A stretch of DNA of 64,000 nt from Colwellia sp. 75C3 (GCF_002836255.1 NZ_PJAU01000061.1:248001-312000), one strand, 5' to 3'; positions 38,200-48,008 are shown, numbered from the stretch's first letter. Notes: generated from the letters alone by a model not told the origin. Translations and numbers: made by a program.

Positions 38200-38416
38200 A
38201 GAATATTAATGCAGCTAACATATAGCACTTAACGCTTTCGGTACATCATTTCTAATTTTATATTCTCTAGCTAATAGCACAATTGAAGAAAAACATTCGT
38301 TTGACCACAGACTCATATAAAAATTGTCATCCACGTTTTGAAAAAGGAATTGGTTATTGCATACAGGCATGATGAAGAAAAGAGGACAAGATTAAAGCTA
38401 TTGGTTACTCGATTGA

Positions 38417-38450
38417 ATGATCAGGGCGTTAAATTTAACTCCCTGATCAT
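38417..38450 (-). terminator. Hairpin after the efflux operon
   Basis: ATGATCAGGG (38417-38426) pairs perfectly with CCCTGATCAT (38441-38450), and inside it GTTAA/TTAAC can also pair. It lies directly after the stop of the outer membrane factor gene. There is no clear T-run on the minus strand, so termination may be weak or need Rho. Confidence 0.5.
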
Positions 38451-38458
38451 ACAACAAA

Positions 38459-39871
38459 CTATTTTGTTTCTGTTGTTAACTCTTCGTTTTCAATTGTCCA
38501 GCCACCACCAAGGGCACGATACAAATTAACAAATGAATGTAATCGTTCCTTTTTAGCTGAACTAAAAGACAACTGGGCATCGAATAATTTCCGCTGAGCA
38601 TCCATAAAATCTAATGCACTTGCCACGCCATTTCGATAACGCAAACGGGCCAATCGTTCATACTCACTGGCTGCGACAAGTAGCTTTTTTTGTGCAGAGT
38701 AAATAGTCTGACTTGATTTAAATGCCATTAATTGATTACTTACTTCAAGAAAAGCATTCATCACAACTTTTTTATATTCCAAGCTACTTTGGTAAGCTCT
38801 TTCTTCCGCAGCTGTTAGGTCATTTCTAAGCTTACCTGCATTAAACAAGGGTTGTGTTATGCCGCCAACCAGATCCCAATAAGAACTGTCACCAGACAAT
38901 AACCCTGACAATTGACTACTTTCAAAGCCAAACTCACTTGTTAGGGTTATCTTCGGAAATAGATTAGCCTTTGCCATACCAATTTTGGCCGTCGCAGCAT
39001 GTAACTTAGCTTCAACTTGCAGTACGTCCGGACGGCGCATGAGTACTTGCGATGGAATAGCTACAGGTATTGAAACAGCTAATACTTGTTCAGCTAAATC
39101 GATACTCTCTGCGATCTTAATTTTTTCATCGGCTAATAATAGTTTTAATCGATTAATTGTTTTTATTTGCTCTAACTTGAGGCTAGGAATGGTCACTTTA
39201 GCAGACTCTAATTCAACCTCTGCTTGCCTGACGTCTAAGCCGGAGATTACACCATTTTCTTTTCTTAATTTAGCAATATAAAAAGCTCGCTCTCTCAGCG
39301 TTATCGTACTTTGACTTAGATGTATTTTTTCTTCTATATCCTTCAAAGAAAAATAGGTACTCGCTACATCCGCAACTAAATTCATCTCAACCACATTTCT
39401 TGCTTGACCCAATGCGTTTAATTCAGCCCATGCAGCTTCACTAGCTCGTTGGTTATACCCAAACAAATCAAGATCCCAAGATAACTGTCCCTTCAACTGA
39501 TGAGCATCATCATAATCGGAGGAATTTCCTTGTGAAACTCGCTCACTTTCCACCAGTAAGCCAAGGCTAGGATAAAAAGCGGAGTCAGCTATATTGGCAT
39601 GGGCCCGAGCTTCTTTGATACGTGAGATAGCAATGGCCAAATCATAGTTTTGTGCCAATGCTTGTGCAATTAATCGTTGTAACTCTGGATCTTGATAAGC
39701 CTGTTGCCAACTGATGAAAGCGGTACTTTCCGTTACGTTATAACCTTCGGTACCTTGGAAGTTATCTTCAACAGATAATGCTGGTTTCTCAAAGTCAGGA
39801 CCTAAGGTACAAGCGCTTAACAAAAGTGATACTGAAAGTGATAATAATGAAATTCTTAACAATCTATTCAT
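38459..39871 (-). CDS. RND efflux outer membrane factor lipoprotein (OprM/NodT family)
   Basis: 470 residues. A lipoprotein signal ends LLLSAC (Cys 21), followed by TLGPDFEKP, the standard beginning of OprM-like factors. Two OEP repeats follow, with PRRPDV-type MRRPDVLQVEAKLHAATAKIGMAKANLFPKITL and the helix LFDAQLSFSSAKKERLHSFVNLYRALGGGW near the end. It forms the trimeric TolC-like channel in the outer membrane for the pump encoded upstream. Its start overlaps the end of the pump gene by 8 bases, so the three genes are one operon: adaptor, pump, outer membrane factor. Confidence 0.93.
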   Translation of the reverse strand: MNRLLRISLLSLSVSLLLSACTLGPDFEKPALSVEDNFQGTEGYNVTESTAFISWQQAYQDPELQRLIAQALAQNYDLAIAISRIKEARAHANIADSAFYPSLGLLVESERVSQGNSSDYDDAHQLKGQLSWDLDLFGYNQRASEAAWAELNALGQARNVVEMNLVADVASTYFSLKDIEEKIHLSQSTITLRERAFYIAKLRKENGVISGLDVRQAEVELESAKVTIPSLKLEQIKTINRLKLLLADEKIKIAESIDLAEQVLAVSIPVAIPSQVLMRRPDVLQVEAKLHAATAKIGMAKANLFPKITLTSEFGFESSQLSGLLSGDSSYWDLVGGITQPLFNAGKLRNDLTAAEERAYQSSLEYKKVVMNAFLEVSNQLMAFKSSQTIYSAQKKLLVAASEYERLARLRYRNGVASALDFMDAQRKLFDAQLSFSSAKKERLHSFVNLYRALGGGWTIENEELTTETK

Positions 39872-42800
39872 TGTTATCTCCTGCTATTTTTACTTTAACG
39901 AGACGTGTCACCGTGATAAAAAATAGTGGTACAAGGATAATACCCAGCGTGCTTGCTAATATCATACCGCCTAAAATGGGGTAAGATATTGATTGTCGAC
40001 TGACAGAGCCGGGTCCCGCAGCTAGAATTAAGGGTAAAACACCTAAAATGAATGAGGCTGCTGTCATCATAATTGGTCTAAACCTAACACTCGCCGCTTT
40101 AAAGGCAGCCTCTTGAGCCGATAGACCGCTACGATACAGCTGATTAGCGACTTCCACTATCAAAATAGAATTTTTTGCCGCTAAGCCGATTAAGGCAATA
40201 AAGGCAACTTGGAAAAACAGGTTATTTTCAATACCAACCATCCAAACCGTTAAGCTGGCTCCCAGCATTGCTATAGGTGAAATTAACAAGACCGCCAACG
40301 GCAACGTCCAACTTTCATATAACGCCGCCAAAAATAAGAAAACAAATATCACCGCTAAAAGCAGCGCGGTATTCATTTGACCCGCCGATTGTATTTCCTG
40401 ATAGGTTAATCCGGTCCATTCATAACCCATACCTGGAGGAAGTAACTGTTCAGTTACTCTTTCTATAGCCGCAATAGCATCACCACTAGAGTAACCTTCT
40501 GCAGGAGAAACATTTACATTGGCACTGGAAAATAAGTTATAACGGTTAATTGCTGAAGGACCCGTTGTCAGAGTGATTTTTGCTAATACATTCATCGGCA
40601 CCATAGCGCCATTGCCACTTCTTACATAGAAATTATTTAAGTCACTCGGTCTAGCCCTAAACCTCTCATCCGCTTGCATCTTCACTCGATACACTCGACC
40701 AAAGAGATTAAAATCATTGATAACTGAAGAGCCTGTTAACACTTGCATAGTGCTATAAATATCAGCAATAGGTACTTCCAGTGCCATAGCCTTTTCTCTG
40801 TCTACTTCTAAGAAAAGTTGCGGGACTTGTGCTTGAACTGGGCTAGAAGCTTTTGCTATTTCAGGCTGTTTACCTAACTCATCAATGATGACATTTAATG
40901 TTTCCATTAAACCTTCAAAGTTTGCTCCGCTTCTATCCTGTAGAGCAAACTCAACGCCCGAGCCACTGCCAACCCCTGATACTGCTGACGGCTGATAAAC
41001 ATTAAACTGTGCGGTAGGTATACTTTCAAGTGTCACTCTAAGTTCTTCTAACACTTGCTCAACACTATAGTCTTTATCCGCGCGGTACGACCAAGGCTTT
41101 AAAATCACCTCTAACTGACCATTTGCTTGATCGCTACCTGCGCGTCTATTTTCACCCGCTAAAGAGAATGAATAAGCCACGGCATCATGCGCCAAGATGT
41201 AGCTCTCTGCTTGTTCAATGACCTTATTAGTTCGCGTTACTGTTGCTGCGTCAGGTAAGCTAATATCAACAAAAAAACGGCCTTGGTCTTCTTGCGGAAT
41301 AAAGCCGGTCGGTAAGCTAGAAAAGATAAACCAGCAACCTATTAGCATAACAAGAAACGCTAAATAACTGCGTTTCGCATGAAAACAAGTCAGTTTCACT
41401 ACATTGGTATACTTAAGCGCTAGTTTATCTATTAACTGATTAAACCAATTAAAAAATCGGTTAGGTTTAACTTGCTGGTTCTCTTTCAAAAAAAGTACAC
41501 AAAGTGCAGGACTCAAGGTTAGTGCGACCAGTGTTGAAATTAAAACAGCAACCGTAATAGCAATAGCAAACTCTCGGTACATGATGCCAGTAATACCGGC
41601 GAGGAAAGAGACCGGAACAAACACTGCGGCTAATACTAATGAGGTTGCCACCAAAGCGCCCGACAGCTCTGACATTGCTTGTTTAGTTGCTTCTAAAACC
41701 GACTTTTTCTCCTCTTGAATAATTCTTTCGACACTTTCAACGACCACTATTGCATCATCAACCACGATGCCTATGGCTAGTACTAACGCTAATAAGCTTA
41801 TGGTATTAATGGTTAAGCCAAACGCTGCTAAGGCAACAAAGGTACCAATTATCGAGACTGGCACAGCTAAAGCGGGTATTAAGGTTGTCCGCCAATTTTG
41901 TAAAAAGAGATAAACCACTAAAATAACCAAGAGTAGCGCTTGAAATAAGGTTGTTTTCACTTCGTTAATCGATAGTTCAATAAATTCAGAAGCATCATAA
42001 AAGCTAACCCAATCCATACCTTGAGGAAAAGCAGCGGCTAAATTTGCCATTTCAGCTTTAACTCGTTTGGTTACTTCAAGGGCATTTGAGCCAGGTAACA
42101 TATAAATTTGTAAGATCGTTGCTGATTGACCATTGAGTTTTGATTGTAAGGTATAGGCAGAAGAGCCTAACTCAATATTGGCAATATCACGTAAACGAAT
42201 AATTGAGCCGTCCGGATCCACTTTAACCATAATGTTTTTAAAATCTTCAACTTTGTTATAACGCCCTTGAGCGTTAATAGGAAAGTTCAATTTTATGGAT
42301 TCGTCCATAGGCTGAGCACCAATGCTACCAGCCGCTGCTTCTTTATTTTGTTCTTTAATGGCATTACGCACATCTGTCACGGTAAGTGAGTAACCCGCCA
42401 TGCGATCAGGTCTAACCCAAATGCGCATAGAATAGCTACGAGCACCGGTATTTCTAACTCGCCCAACGCCTGGAATTCGCTTTAACGCGGCTTGGATATT
42501 AATTGATGCATAATTACTTAGGTAAATATCATTATATTTATCATCACTAGACGTTAAGGCTATTTTTAATAGCTCAACTGAACTTTCTGTTGAAACCGTC
42601 ACCCCATTTTGTTGTACATCTACCGGTAAGTCGCCACCGGCCTGGCTCGCAGTATTTTGTACATCCACAGCCGCTAGATTTGCATCAGTGCCGACTTCGA
42701 ATGTCACCGTAATATTTGTGCTACCAGAGTTTGTCGATTTTGACTCCATATACAACATCTTAGGTGTGCCATTAAGCTCTTGCTCAAGTGGTACGCCAAC

Positions 42801-42983
42801 CGATTCAGACGCAACATTTGCCGTAGCACCCGAAAATGATGCTGATACTTTTACCTGTGGAGGCGCTATATCAGGATATTGATCTATCGGTAATCCCAAA
42901 AGTGACACTAGGCCAGTTAAGACGATAACAATAGAGATAACACTGGCAAAGATGGGTCTTTTAATAAAGAAATGAGAAAACAC
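39864..42983 (-). CDS. RND multidrug efflux pump (HAE1/AcrB family)
   Basis: 1039 residues, as for AcrB/MexB. It starts MFSHFFIKRPIFASVISIV, has 12 membrane helices, two large periplasmic loops with porter repeats (VDVQNTASQAG and SSVINDFNLFGRVYRVKMQAD) and the family motif GLAAKNSILIVEVANQL. The proton-relay residues are present: Asp pair in GIVVDDAIVVVE and Lys in AAKNS. It exports hydrophobic or amphipathic compounds using the proton gradient. Its start overlaps the adaptor's last base. Substrate range cannot be inferred. Confidence 0.95.
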   Translation of the reverse strand: MFSHFFIKRPIFASVISIVIVLTGLVSLLGLPIDQYPDIAPPQVKVSASFSGATANVASESVGVPLEQELNGTPKMLYMESKSTNSGSTNITVTFEVGTDANLAAVDVQNTASQAGGDLPVDVQQNGVTVSTESSVELLKIALTSSDDKYNDIYLSNYASINIQAALKRIPGVGRVRNTGARSYSMRIWVRPDRMAGYSLTVTDVRNAIKEQNKEAAAGSIGAQPMDESIKLNFPINAQGRYNKVEDFKNIMVKVDPDGSIIRLRDIANIELGSSAYTLQSKLNGQSATILQIYMLPGSNALEVTKRVKAEMANLAAAFPQGMDWVSFYDASEFIELSINEVKTTLFQALLLVILVVYLFLQNWRTTLIPALAVPVSIIGTFVALAAFGLTINTISLLALVLAIGIVVDDAIVVVESVERIIQEEKKSVLEATKQAMSELSGALVATSLVLAAVFVPVSFLAGITGIMYREFAIAITVAVLISTLVALTLSPALCVLFLKENQQVKPNRFFNWFNQLIDKLALKYTNVVKLTCFHAKRSYLAFLVMLIGCWFIFSSLPTGFIPQEDQGRFFVDISLPDAATVTRTNKVIEQAESYILAHDAVAYSFSLAGENRRAGSDQANGQLEVILKPWSYRADKDYSVEQVLEELRVTLESIPTAQFNVYQPSAVSGVGSGSGVEFALQDRSGANFEGLMETLNVIIDELGKQPEIAKASSPVQAQVPQLFLEVDREKAMALEVPIADIYSTMQVLTGSSVINDFNLFGRVYRVKMQADERFRARPSDLNNFYVRSGNGAMVPMNVLAKITLTTGPSAINRYNLFSSANVNVSPAEGYSSGDAIAAIERVTEQLLPPGMGYEWTGLTYQEIQSAGQMNTALLLAVIFVFLFLAALYESWTLPLAVLLISPIAMLGASLTVWMVGIENNLFFQVAFIALIGLAAKNSILIVEVANQLYRSGLSAQEAAFKAASVRFRPIMMTAASFILGVLPLILAAGPGSVSRQSISYPILGGMILASTLGIILVPLFFITVTRLVKVKIAGDNNE

Positions 42984-44170
42984 TATAGTTCACCTACTAC
43001 TTTTTTAGCATTTCGTTTTGCTTCTTGATCTGCTTCATATTCAGCTTGGGTCAAGGGTTCAACTAATTGGCCATGACGAGCTCGGTGTTGCCCTGCAATG
43101 ATAATTCGCTCACCTTTAGTTAAACCAGATTCAATAACTAAACCTTGTTCACCATAATGCTTAACCATAACGAATCTATGTTCAACGGTATTGTCAGGCA
43201 TTACTACCATGACATAAATACCTCCCTGCTCTACCCGTATAGCCTCTTCTTCGATCACTACAGCATTGCTATATTCACTTAAACGAATTCGTGCACTGGT
43301 ATATTGGCCAGGTAATAATTCACTATCAGGATTGGGCAGCACAGCTCTAACTTTAAAGGTACCCGTTTTCGGATTAACTTTAGGATCGGTAAAGCTAACA
43401 TCACCCCAATATCGGTATTCACTATCATCTGGCAGTGTAATTCTGACAAACCCCTCTAAAGCTTTGCCCTGCTCCTCTGCTTGCCTCTTTTCTAGCAAAG
43501 TATTCATTCTTCTACGGGCATTTAAATAATCAAGGGATGACATATTGAAATTGACATAAATAGGATCAATTTGTTGGACTGTAGTAAGTAAAGATATGCC
43601 TCCTGTGCCAACTAAAGCACCAATATCGGCTAGAGAGCCACCAACCATTCCACTTATTGGCGCTCTAATTTGGGTATAACTTAACTCTAAATCAACTTCA
43701 TCTACATTGGCTTGTGATGCCATCACTGATGCTTTTGCTTGTTCTTGATTTGACACTGCAGTGTCATAATCTAGTTGGCTAGCGGCGTCTTGTTCATAAA
43801 GGGGTTTTAAACGTATGGCATCACGTTTTGTTTTTTCATAAGCTGCTTTGTCTTTTTCAAGTTGTGCTAAAACTTGTTTTCTTTTTGCTATATATGGCTT
43901 GTCATCAATCAAATATAACAACTCTCCGGCTTCTACCCAGCTTCCTTCTACAAACTCTACTTTCTCAACATAGCCGGTTATTCTTGCTCTTACTTCAACA
44001 TCTAAAGAAGCCCGAGTAACACCAATATAACTGCCATAAACAGGCACTGTTTCTTGTTTTACTAGCTTAACTATTACTTTCGGAGGTATAGGCTTTATTT
44101 TTTCTTGTTCGCAAGCACCCACCAAGAAACATGATAGTAATATCATGAAATAACGATATATTTTTGGCAT
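42983..44170 (-). CDS. RND efflux periplasmic adaptor (membrane fusion protein)
   Basis: 395 residues. A lipoprotein signal ends FLVGAC (Cys 20). The order is beta-barrel, lipoyl half VEVRARITGYVEKVEFVEGSWVEAGELLYLID, helical hairpin (about 95-155, LEKDKAAYEKTKRDAIRL), second lipoyl half YTQIRAPISGMVGGSLADIGALV, then barrel and membrane-proximal domains, as in AcrA/MexA. It joins the pump to the outer membrane factor. It is the first gene of the efflux operon, divergent from the Crp-type regulator with 395 bases between. Confidence 0.94.
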   Translation of the reverse strand: MPKIYRYFMILLSCFLVGACEQEKIKPIPPKVIVKLVKQETVPVYGSYIGVTRASLDVEVRARITGYVEKVEFVEGSWVEAGELLYLIDDKPYIAKRKQVLAQLEKDKAAYEKTKRDAIRLKPLYEQDAASQLDYDTAVSNQEQAKASVMASQANVDEVDLELSYTQIRAPISGMVGGSLADIGALVGTGGISLLTTVQQIDPIYVNFNMSSLDYLNARRRMNTLLEKRQAEEQGKALEGFVRITLPDDSEYRYWGDVSFTDPKVNPKTGTFKVRAVLPNPDSELLPGQYTSARIRLSEYSNAVVIEEEAIRVEQGGIYVMVVMPDNTVEHRFVMVKHYGEQGLVIESGLTKGERIIIAGQHRARHGQLVEPLTQAEYEADQEAKRNAKKVVGEL

Positions 44171-44290
44171 TAATTTTCCTTAAAACCAGCTGAACATTTT
44201 TAATAAACTTAACGATATCATAGCATAAAATATACTAATAACATTTATCACCCTGGCTCTAGATTAGATGAAAGTTGTTACTAATCAAAG

Positions 44291-44334
44291 TATTCTTGTA
44301 GACAGAATAAGTGATGATGTACAGAATAATTCTG
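44291..44334. promoter_or_regulatory. Two related inverted repeats in the efflux/regulator intergenic region
   Basis: TATTCT-N7-AGAATA (44291-44296, 44304-44309) and the perfect palindrome CAGAATAATTCTG (44322-44334) share the half-site AGAAT/ATTCT; ACAGAATAA is repeated 19 bp apart (44302, 44321). They lie about 120-165 bases upstream of the adaptor gene and about 230-275 before the Crp-type gene, a suitable place for an operator acting on either. Confidence 0.4.
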
Positions 44335-44565
44335 GATGTGAATTTGTAACGAACCATACACATCTTTTTATAGTGAAACTTTCAACGAAAAAACCTCGAT
44401 AGAGACGATTCTACTTAACCTGAAGCCAGAGCTAATAAACTATTCAGCAATAAGCAGACATTCTTCATTCACATTTTATATTAGGAACAAAGCATTTGAT
44501 TTTTTCAGTAGTATTTCCATAGTAATTTAATATAATTGAAACTATACCTCTTATAATTCGAGCCT

Positions 44566-45138
44566 ATGAATCCCAAAGAACTAAAAACAATTCATGAATA
44601 TTTTATAAAACTCAATATTAAAAATGACATTATAAGTGAAGCTTCACCACAGTTTAAATTTATAAAAATCAATGCTACCGATGTATTATTACGTCAAGGT
44701 GAACTACAGCAGTATGGCTATTTCATATTGTCTGGAATATTAAGAGCTGCTCATTATTCTAATACCGGAAGTGAACACTGTAAGGAGTATTACTTTAAAG
44801 GTGAGATGAGTTTTTTATATTCAGCTTGGCTAACTAAATCTCCAGCGACCTATCAAATTGATGCTTTAAACCACTCTGAAGTTATTAGAGTGCCTTTAAA
44901 TTTACTCAACTTACCCGAATGGTTACCCGCAAAGCTTGAATTACTCCAACAACAGTTACTTTACAAAGAAGATAAAGAAATATTTTTACTGTTAAAAACC
45001 CCTGAAGAGCGTTACTTACACCTACTTGAATATGCCCCGAAGTGGATATCTAGCCTTAACAACATTCAATTAGCTACGTATATTGGAATTAGTCCCATTA
45101 GTTTATCAAGAATAAAAAATAGAATTAATAATCGCTGA
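44566..45138 (+). CDS. Crp/Fnr-family transcriptional regulator
   Basis: 190 residues, slightly short for the family (usually about 190-230). The cyclic-nucleotide-binding fold runs to about residue 120 (VLLRQGELQQYGYFILSGILRAA as the beta-roll; the classical phosphate-binding RSA motif is not evident). The C-terminal helix-turn-helix is LATYIGISPISLSRIKNRI, of the type in FNR-like repressors in marine Bacteroidetes and gammaproteobacteria that control efflux or stress genes. It is divergent from the efflux operon, which makes it the natural candidate for its control. The effector is unknown. Confidence 0.85.
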   Translation: MNPKELKTIHEYFIKLNIKNDIISEASPQFKFIKINATDVLLRQGELQQYGYFILSGILRAAHYSNTGSEHCKEYYFKGEMSFLYSAWLTKSPATYQIDALNHSEVIRVPLNLLNLPEWLPAKLELLQQQLLYKEDKEIFLLLKTPEERYLHLLEYAPKWISSLNNIQLATYIGISPISLSRIKNRINNR

Positions 45139-45261
45139 TACGACATCTGTAAGCCGATATGCAGTTTACTGCATTAACTTAAGTTAACTCTTTCGAAATA
45201 ATTTTACCCCATAATGCGCTTCTTAATTTTATCCAATCTATAACTTAATGGAAAAATAAAG

Positions 45262-45774
45262 ATGTCAGCATTTTTTATATCACAGCTGTTAATTGGTATT
45301 GCAATATTATTTGATTTAGCCTCATTTCAATTTAAAGACCGTCGTAAAATAGTTGGGTGCTTATGTATTGCCGGAGTCCTAATTTGTAGCCACTTTGTTT
45401 TACTTCAACAATATACGGCTGCGGGGTTAATGGCGGTAGCTGTTATTCGTTATTTCTCTAGCATATTCACAACATCAACATTCGTCATGTTGATTTTTAT
45501 TTTGTGTTCATTATGTGTGACCGCTTATACGTTCAATGGCGTGGTTAGTCTTATAAGTTGTGTTGGGGCTGTTATGCAAACGATAGCGGCATTTTGTCCA
45601 AAGGATAAAAAACTAAGACAATTGATGATTGTTGGCACTAGCTTTTGGTTGTTGCATAATTATCTAGTCAACTCTCCTACGGCTGTAATTATGGAAGCTT
45701 TATTTATTAGCAGTAACCTTTTCGGCTACTATCGGTTTTACATAAAGCCAAATTTAACGAAATGTACTCGTTAA
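45262..45774 (+). CDS. YgjV-family inner membrane protein
   Basis: 170 residues with five to six hydrophobic helices. The Imp-YgjV pattern is visible: ILFDLASFQFKDRRKIVGCL near the start, QYTAAGLMAVAVIRYFSS, and the conserved SFWLLHNYLVNSPTAVIMEALFISSNL near the end. Function is unknown in E. coli. It has its own ATG with a purine-rich but weak ribosome site and may have its own promoter in the 120 bases after the Crp-type gene. Confidence 0.8.
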   Translation: MSAFFISQLLIGIAILFDLASFQFKDRRKIVGCLCIAGVLICSHFVLLQQYTAAGLMAVAVIRYFSSIFTTSTFVMLIFILCSLCVTAYTFNGVVSLISCVGAVMQTIAAFCPKDKKLRQLMIVGTSFWLLHNYLVNSPTAVIMEALFISSNLFGYYRFYIKPNLTKCTR

Positions 45775-45825
45775 TTACTAAGCGTTAAGTTAATCAAATA
45801 AAAGTGCCGTTTCTCCCTCCTATAA

Positions 45826-46210
45826 TTAAAGCTTCAGTATCCGAATCAGCTCTACGCTTGTCATATTGGCAGTGATATTTGTAGTTAAACAGCCCGCTAT
45901 AGCTTGAGCCAATAATCCAAGTTTAACTGGTTTTACTAAATACTGACGAATGGCTAACAGTACTTTAAAAGATCTTCACCAGTCATTGTCGGCATAGAAT
46001 AATAGGTTAATACAAGCTAAAACTGCATCAGCTAAGACATTCACCGGTAATATTTTGTCGGATTTCAATGTTAGCAGGGATAACCGAACGGACCATTTCT
46101 ATTGATTCTTGGACCGTAACGCCCAAGTAGGTGTCCGGTGAATCTTCTAATAACATTTCAGCGCAGCCTGAAATATCGCTAGTGTGGAAATATCTGTCTG
46201 TGATAGTCAA
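45826..46210 (-). pseudogene. Remnant of a hybrid sensor kinase/receiver protein
   Basis: Three minus-strand fragments in different frames read in the order expected for a PAS-type hybrid kinase. The first frame gives GVTVQESIEMVRSVIPANIEIRQNI, the helix just before the ATP-binding core in kinases of this class. The second frame gives VLADAVLACINLLFYAD, resembling the N-box (VLADATQIHQVLMNL type). Then MPTMTGEDLLK, a receiver-domain motif (usually MPxMTGEDL), and after a lost segment LLAIRQYLVKPVKLGLLAQAI, which resembles a receiver end with its conserved Lys-Pro. Stops and frameshifts separate the pieces and most of the ATPase and receiver domains are deleted. Confidence 0.6.
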
Positions 46211-46261
46211 TTCAACACAATAAACCTTAAACTTAACGTTCAGTACTAGGGTATATTGGCT

Positions 46262-46855
46262 TTAATTAAACTGTGAATAGAGTAAAAAGCAAGCGGTCAC
46301 AATCAGTAATCCTCCCATTAGTTTATTAAACAGCTTTAACCTTAACGGACTATTTAGCAGTATTGTTACTTTATCCCCTAGAACAGACCAAGAAAAAAGC
46401 GAAAGATAACAGACTAAAAAATATACCAATGCAAAGGTTAAAAATACTTGGCTATTGTTTGGCACTGAAAATAACGACACACCAGCGACACTCGCAACCC
46501 ATGCTTTAGGATTTAGCCATTGTAAAAGGAAACCTTGCATAAACGTTGGTAATTTTTGTTGCTCAATATCTAACTCAGGCTTTGAGGATGCGATTAAATA
46601 TCCCATATAGACAATAAATAATGAACCTGCAATAGCTAAATATTTAAGCAGTAATGGATACAAATCGATGATTTTATAAAACCCTAAGCCGATAAAGAGT
46701 AATAGCGACGTGAAGCCAATCGTGCCACCAGATACGAATGAAAAGGTTTTACGTACTCCATAACTTGCTCCTGAGGATACAATCACCATATTCACTGGAC
46801 CCGGAGAGATTGACATAGCCAATGAGAATGAAAACATTGCAATTAATAACGACAT
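46262..46855 (-). CDS. LysE-family amino acid exporter
   Basis: 197 residues from ATG 46855, which has AAAGGA before it; the longer frame to 46897 overlaps the regulator promoter. Six membrane helices. The family signature near the N-terminus is AMSISPGPVNMVIVSSG, followed by GVRKTFSFVSGGTIGF, and QWLNPKAWVASVAGV in the middle, as in RhtB/LysE exporters. It exports amino acids or similar metabolites. It is divergent from a LysR-type regulator, the typical arrangement for this family, and the inverted repeat between them is a likely operator. Confidence 0.92.
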   Translation of the reverse strand: MSLLIAMFSFSLAMSISPGPVNMVIVSSGASYGVRKTFSFVSGGTIGFTSLLLFIGLGFYKIIDLYPLLLKYLAIAGSLFIVYMGYLIASSKPELDIEQQKLPTFMQGFLLQWLNPKAWVASVAGVSLFSVPNNSQVFLTFALVYFLVCYLSLFSWSVLGDKVTILLNSPLRLKLFNKLMGGLLIVTACFLLYSQFN

Positions 46856-46886
46856 AATTTTTCCTTTAGTTTTTTGTAAACTATAT

Positions 46887-46906
46887 ATCCATTCCATTGC
46901 TTGGAT
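46887..46906. promoter_or_regulatory. Candidate LysR-type operator
   Basis: ATCCA (46887-46891), N10, TGGAT (46902-46906), an inverted repeat in the 102 bases between the divergent exporter and regulator genes. Fits the usual site type of LysR proteins. Confidence 0.45.
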
Positions 46907-46957
46907 AAGGTGATAGAATCAATTTACACTGTTCTAAATACTTTAATAAAGAGTCAC

Positions 46958-47827
46958 ATGATAGATGAATTACGATCAATGGCTATTTTTGCTGAAACAG
47001 TCAAACTGGGATCTTTTCGAGCTGCTGCAAAAGAACTAAAACTTTCGCCTTCAGTCGTTAGCTATCAAGTGACTCAGTTAGAAAAGTCTGTCGGTACGGC
47101 GTTAATTTACAGATCGACTAGAAAACTGTCATTAACCTCTGAAGGCACTGTCTTGTATCAGTATGCTTTAACTATGATCCAAGCTGCACAGCAAGGATTA
47201 AATCAAGTAGTGCTAGAACAACAAGAGTTAAGAGGTTCTTTAACCCTGACGCTACCTTCAGCCTTAATCAAATCGAACATAAGCAAAAAAATAGCGCAAT
47301 TTAGTAAGTTACACCCTTTGTTGAAGTTTAAGTTATTTTATACCGACGACAGGCAAGACCTAATACATCAAGGTATTGATTTAGCCTTTCGAGCCGGGAC
47401 AATGCATGACAGTAATTTGAAGTCTAAACGGATCGGAGAAATTAAGAGAAAATTGGTTTGTTCCTATGCTTATTGGAAAGAAAACATCCCCCCTACTTCT
47501 CCTCAAGACCTAACCACATGGCATTGGATAAAATTAGACATGCTGCCTAATCACAGAACGTTAGTAAACACTGAGGGTGAAAAATGTGAAATTAGTTTTG
47601 AAAGTAATATCAGTGTAAATAGTGTTGAAGCTATGACTCAGCTATGTATCAATGGCGCAGGTATAGCAACGCCGCCTGATTATTTAATCGAAAAAGAAAT
47701 TGAAAATAAAACCTTAGTAGAATTACTACCCAATTGGCAAGTTGAACCGATTTCTCTCTATGCAGTTTGGCCGAATAATGTCTTTCAAAATAGTAGTTCA
47801 AAACGTTTATTAGAATTTTTAACCTAA
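46958..47827 (+). CDS. LysR-family transcriptional regulator
   Basis: 289 residues from ATG 46958 with AAAGAG upstream; the frame could extend to 46901 but that part lies in the promoter region. The N-terminal winged helix is MAIFAETVKLGSFRAAAKELKLSPSVVSYQVTQLEKSVG; the rest is the LysR effector-binding domain (LTLTLPSALIK, DLAFRAGTM, GIATPPDYLI). It most likely controls the divergent LysE exporter in response to its substrate, possibly also itself. Confidence 0.93.
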   Translation: MIDELRSMAIFAETVKLGSFRAAAKELKLSPSVVSYQVTQLEKSVGTALIYRSTRKLSLTSEGTVLYQYALTMIQAAQQGLNQVVLEQQELRGSLTLTLPSALIKSNISKKIAQFSKLHPLLKFKLFYTDDRQDLIHQGIDLAFRAGTMHDSNLKSKRIGEIKRKLVCSYAYWKENIPPTSPQDLTTWHWIKLDMLPNHRTLVNTEGEKCEISFESNISVNSVEAMTQLCINGAGIATPPDYLIEKEIENKTLVELLPNWQVEPISLYAVWPNNVFQNSSSKRLLEFLT

Positions 47828-48008
47828 CCAACTTATTTGAGAAGAAGTAACTGGGAAGTCTCTAGCATCAATGTCGCCTAATTACATTTACCTCAGCCAC
47901 AATATTTCGGCCTTATTAAAGCTGTCACCTTTGGATAAATTGAACACCGCTAATGCACACTTCTGCCTCAAATAATTCCTAATTATTAGAGCGAACAACT
48001 CTATTTTT

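Noticed and set aside
37877-38209. Plus-strand frame of 110 residues
   Set aside because: Overlaps entirely with the minus-strand hypothetical gene; Ser/Thr-rich, no ribosome site.
38338-38529. Plus-strand frame of 63 residues
   Set aside because: TTG start, no ribosome site, and its second half lies antisense to the outer membrane factor gene and over the hairpin at 38417-38450.
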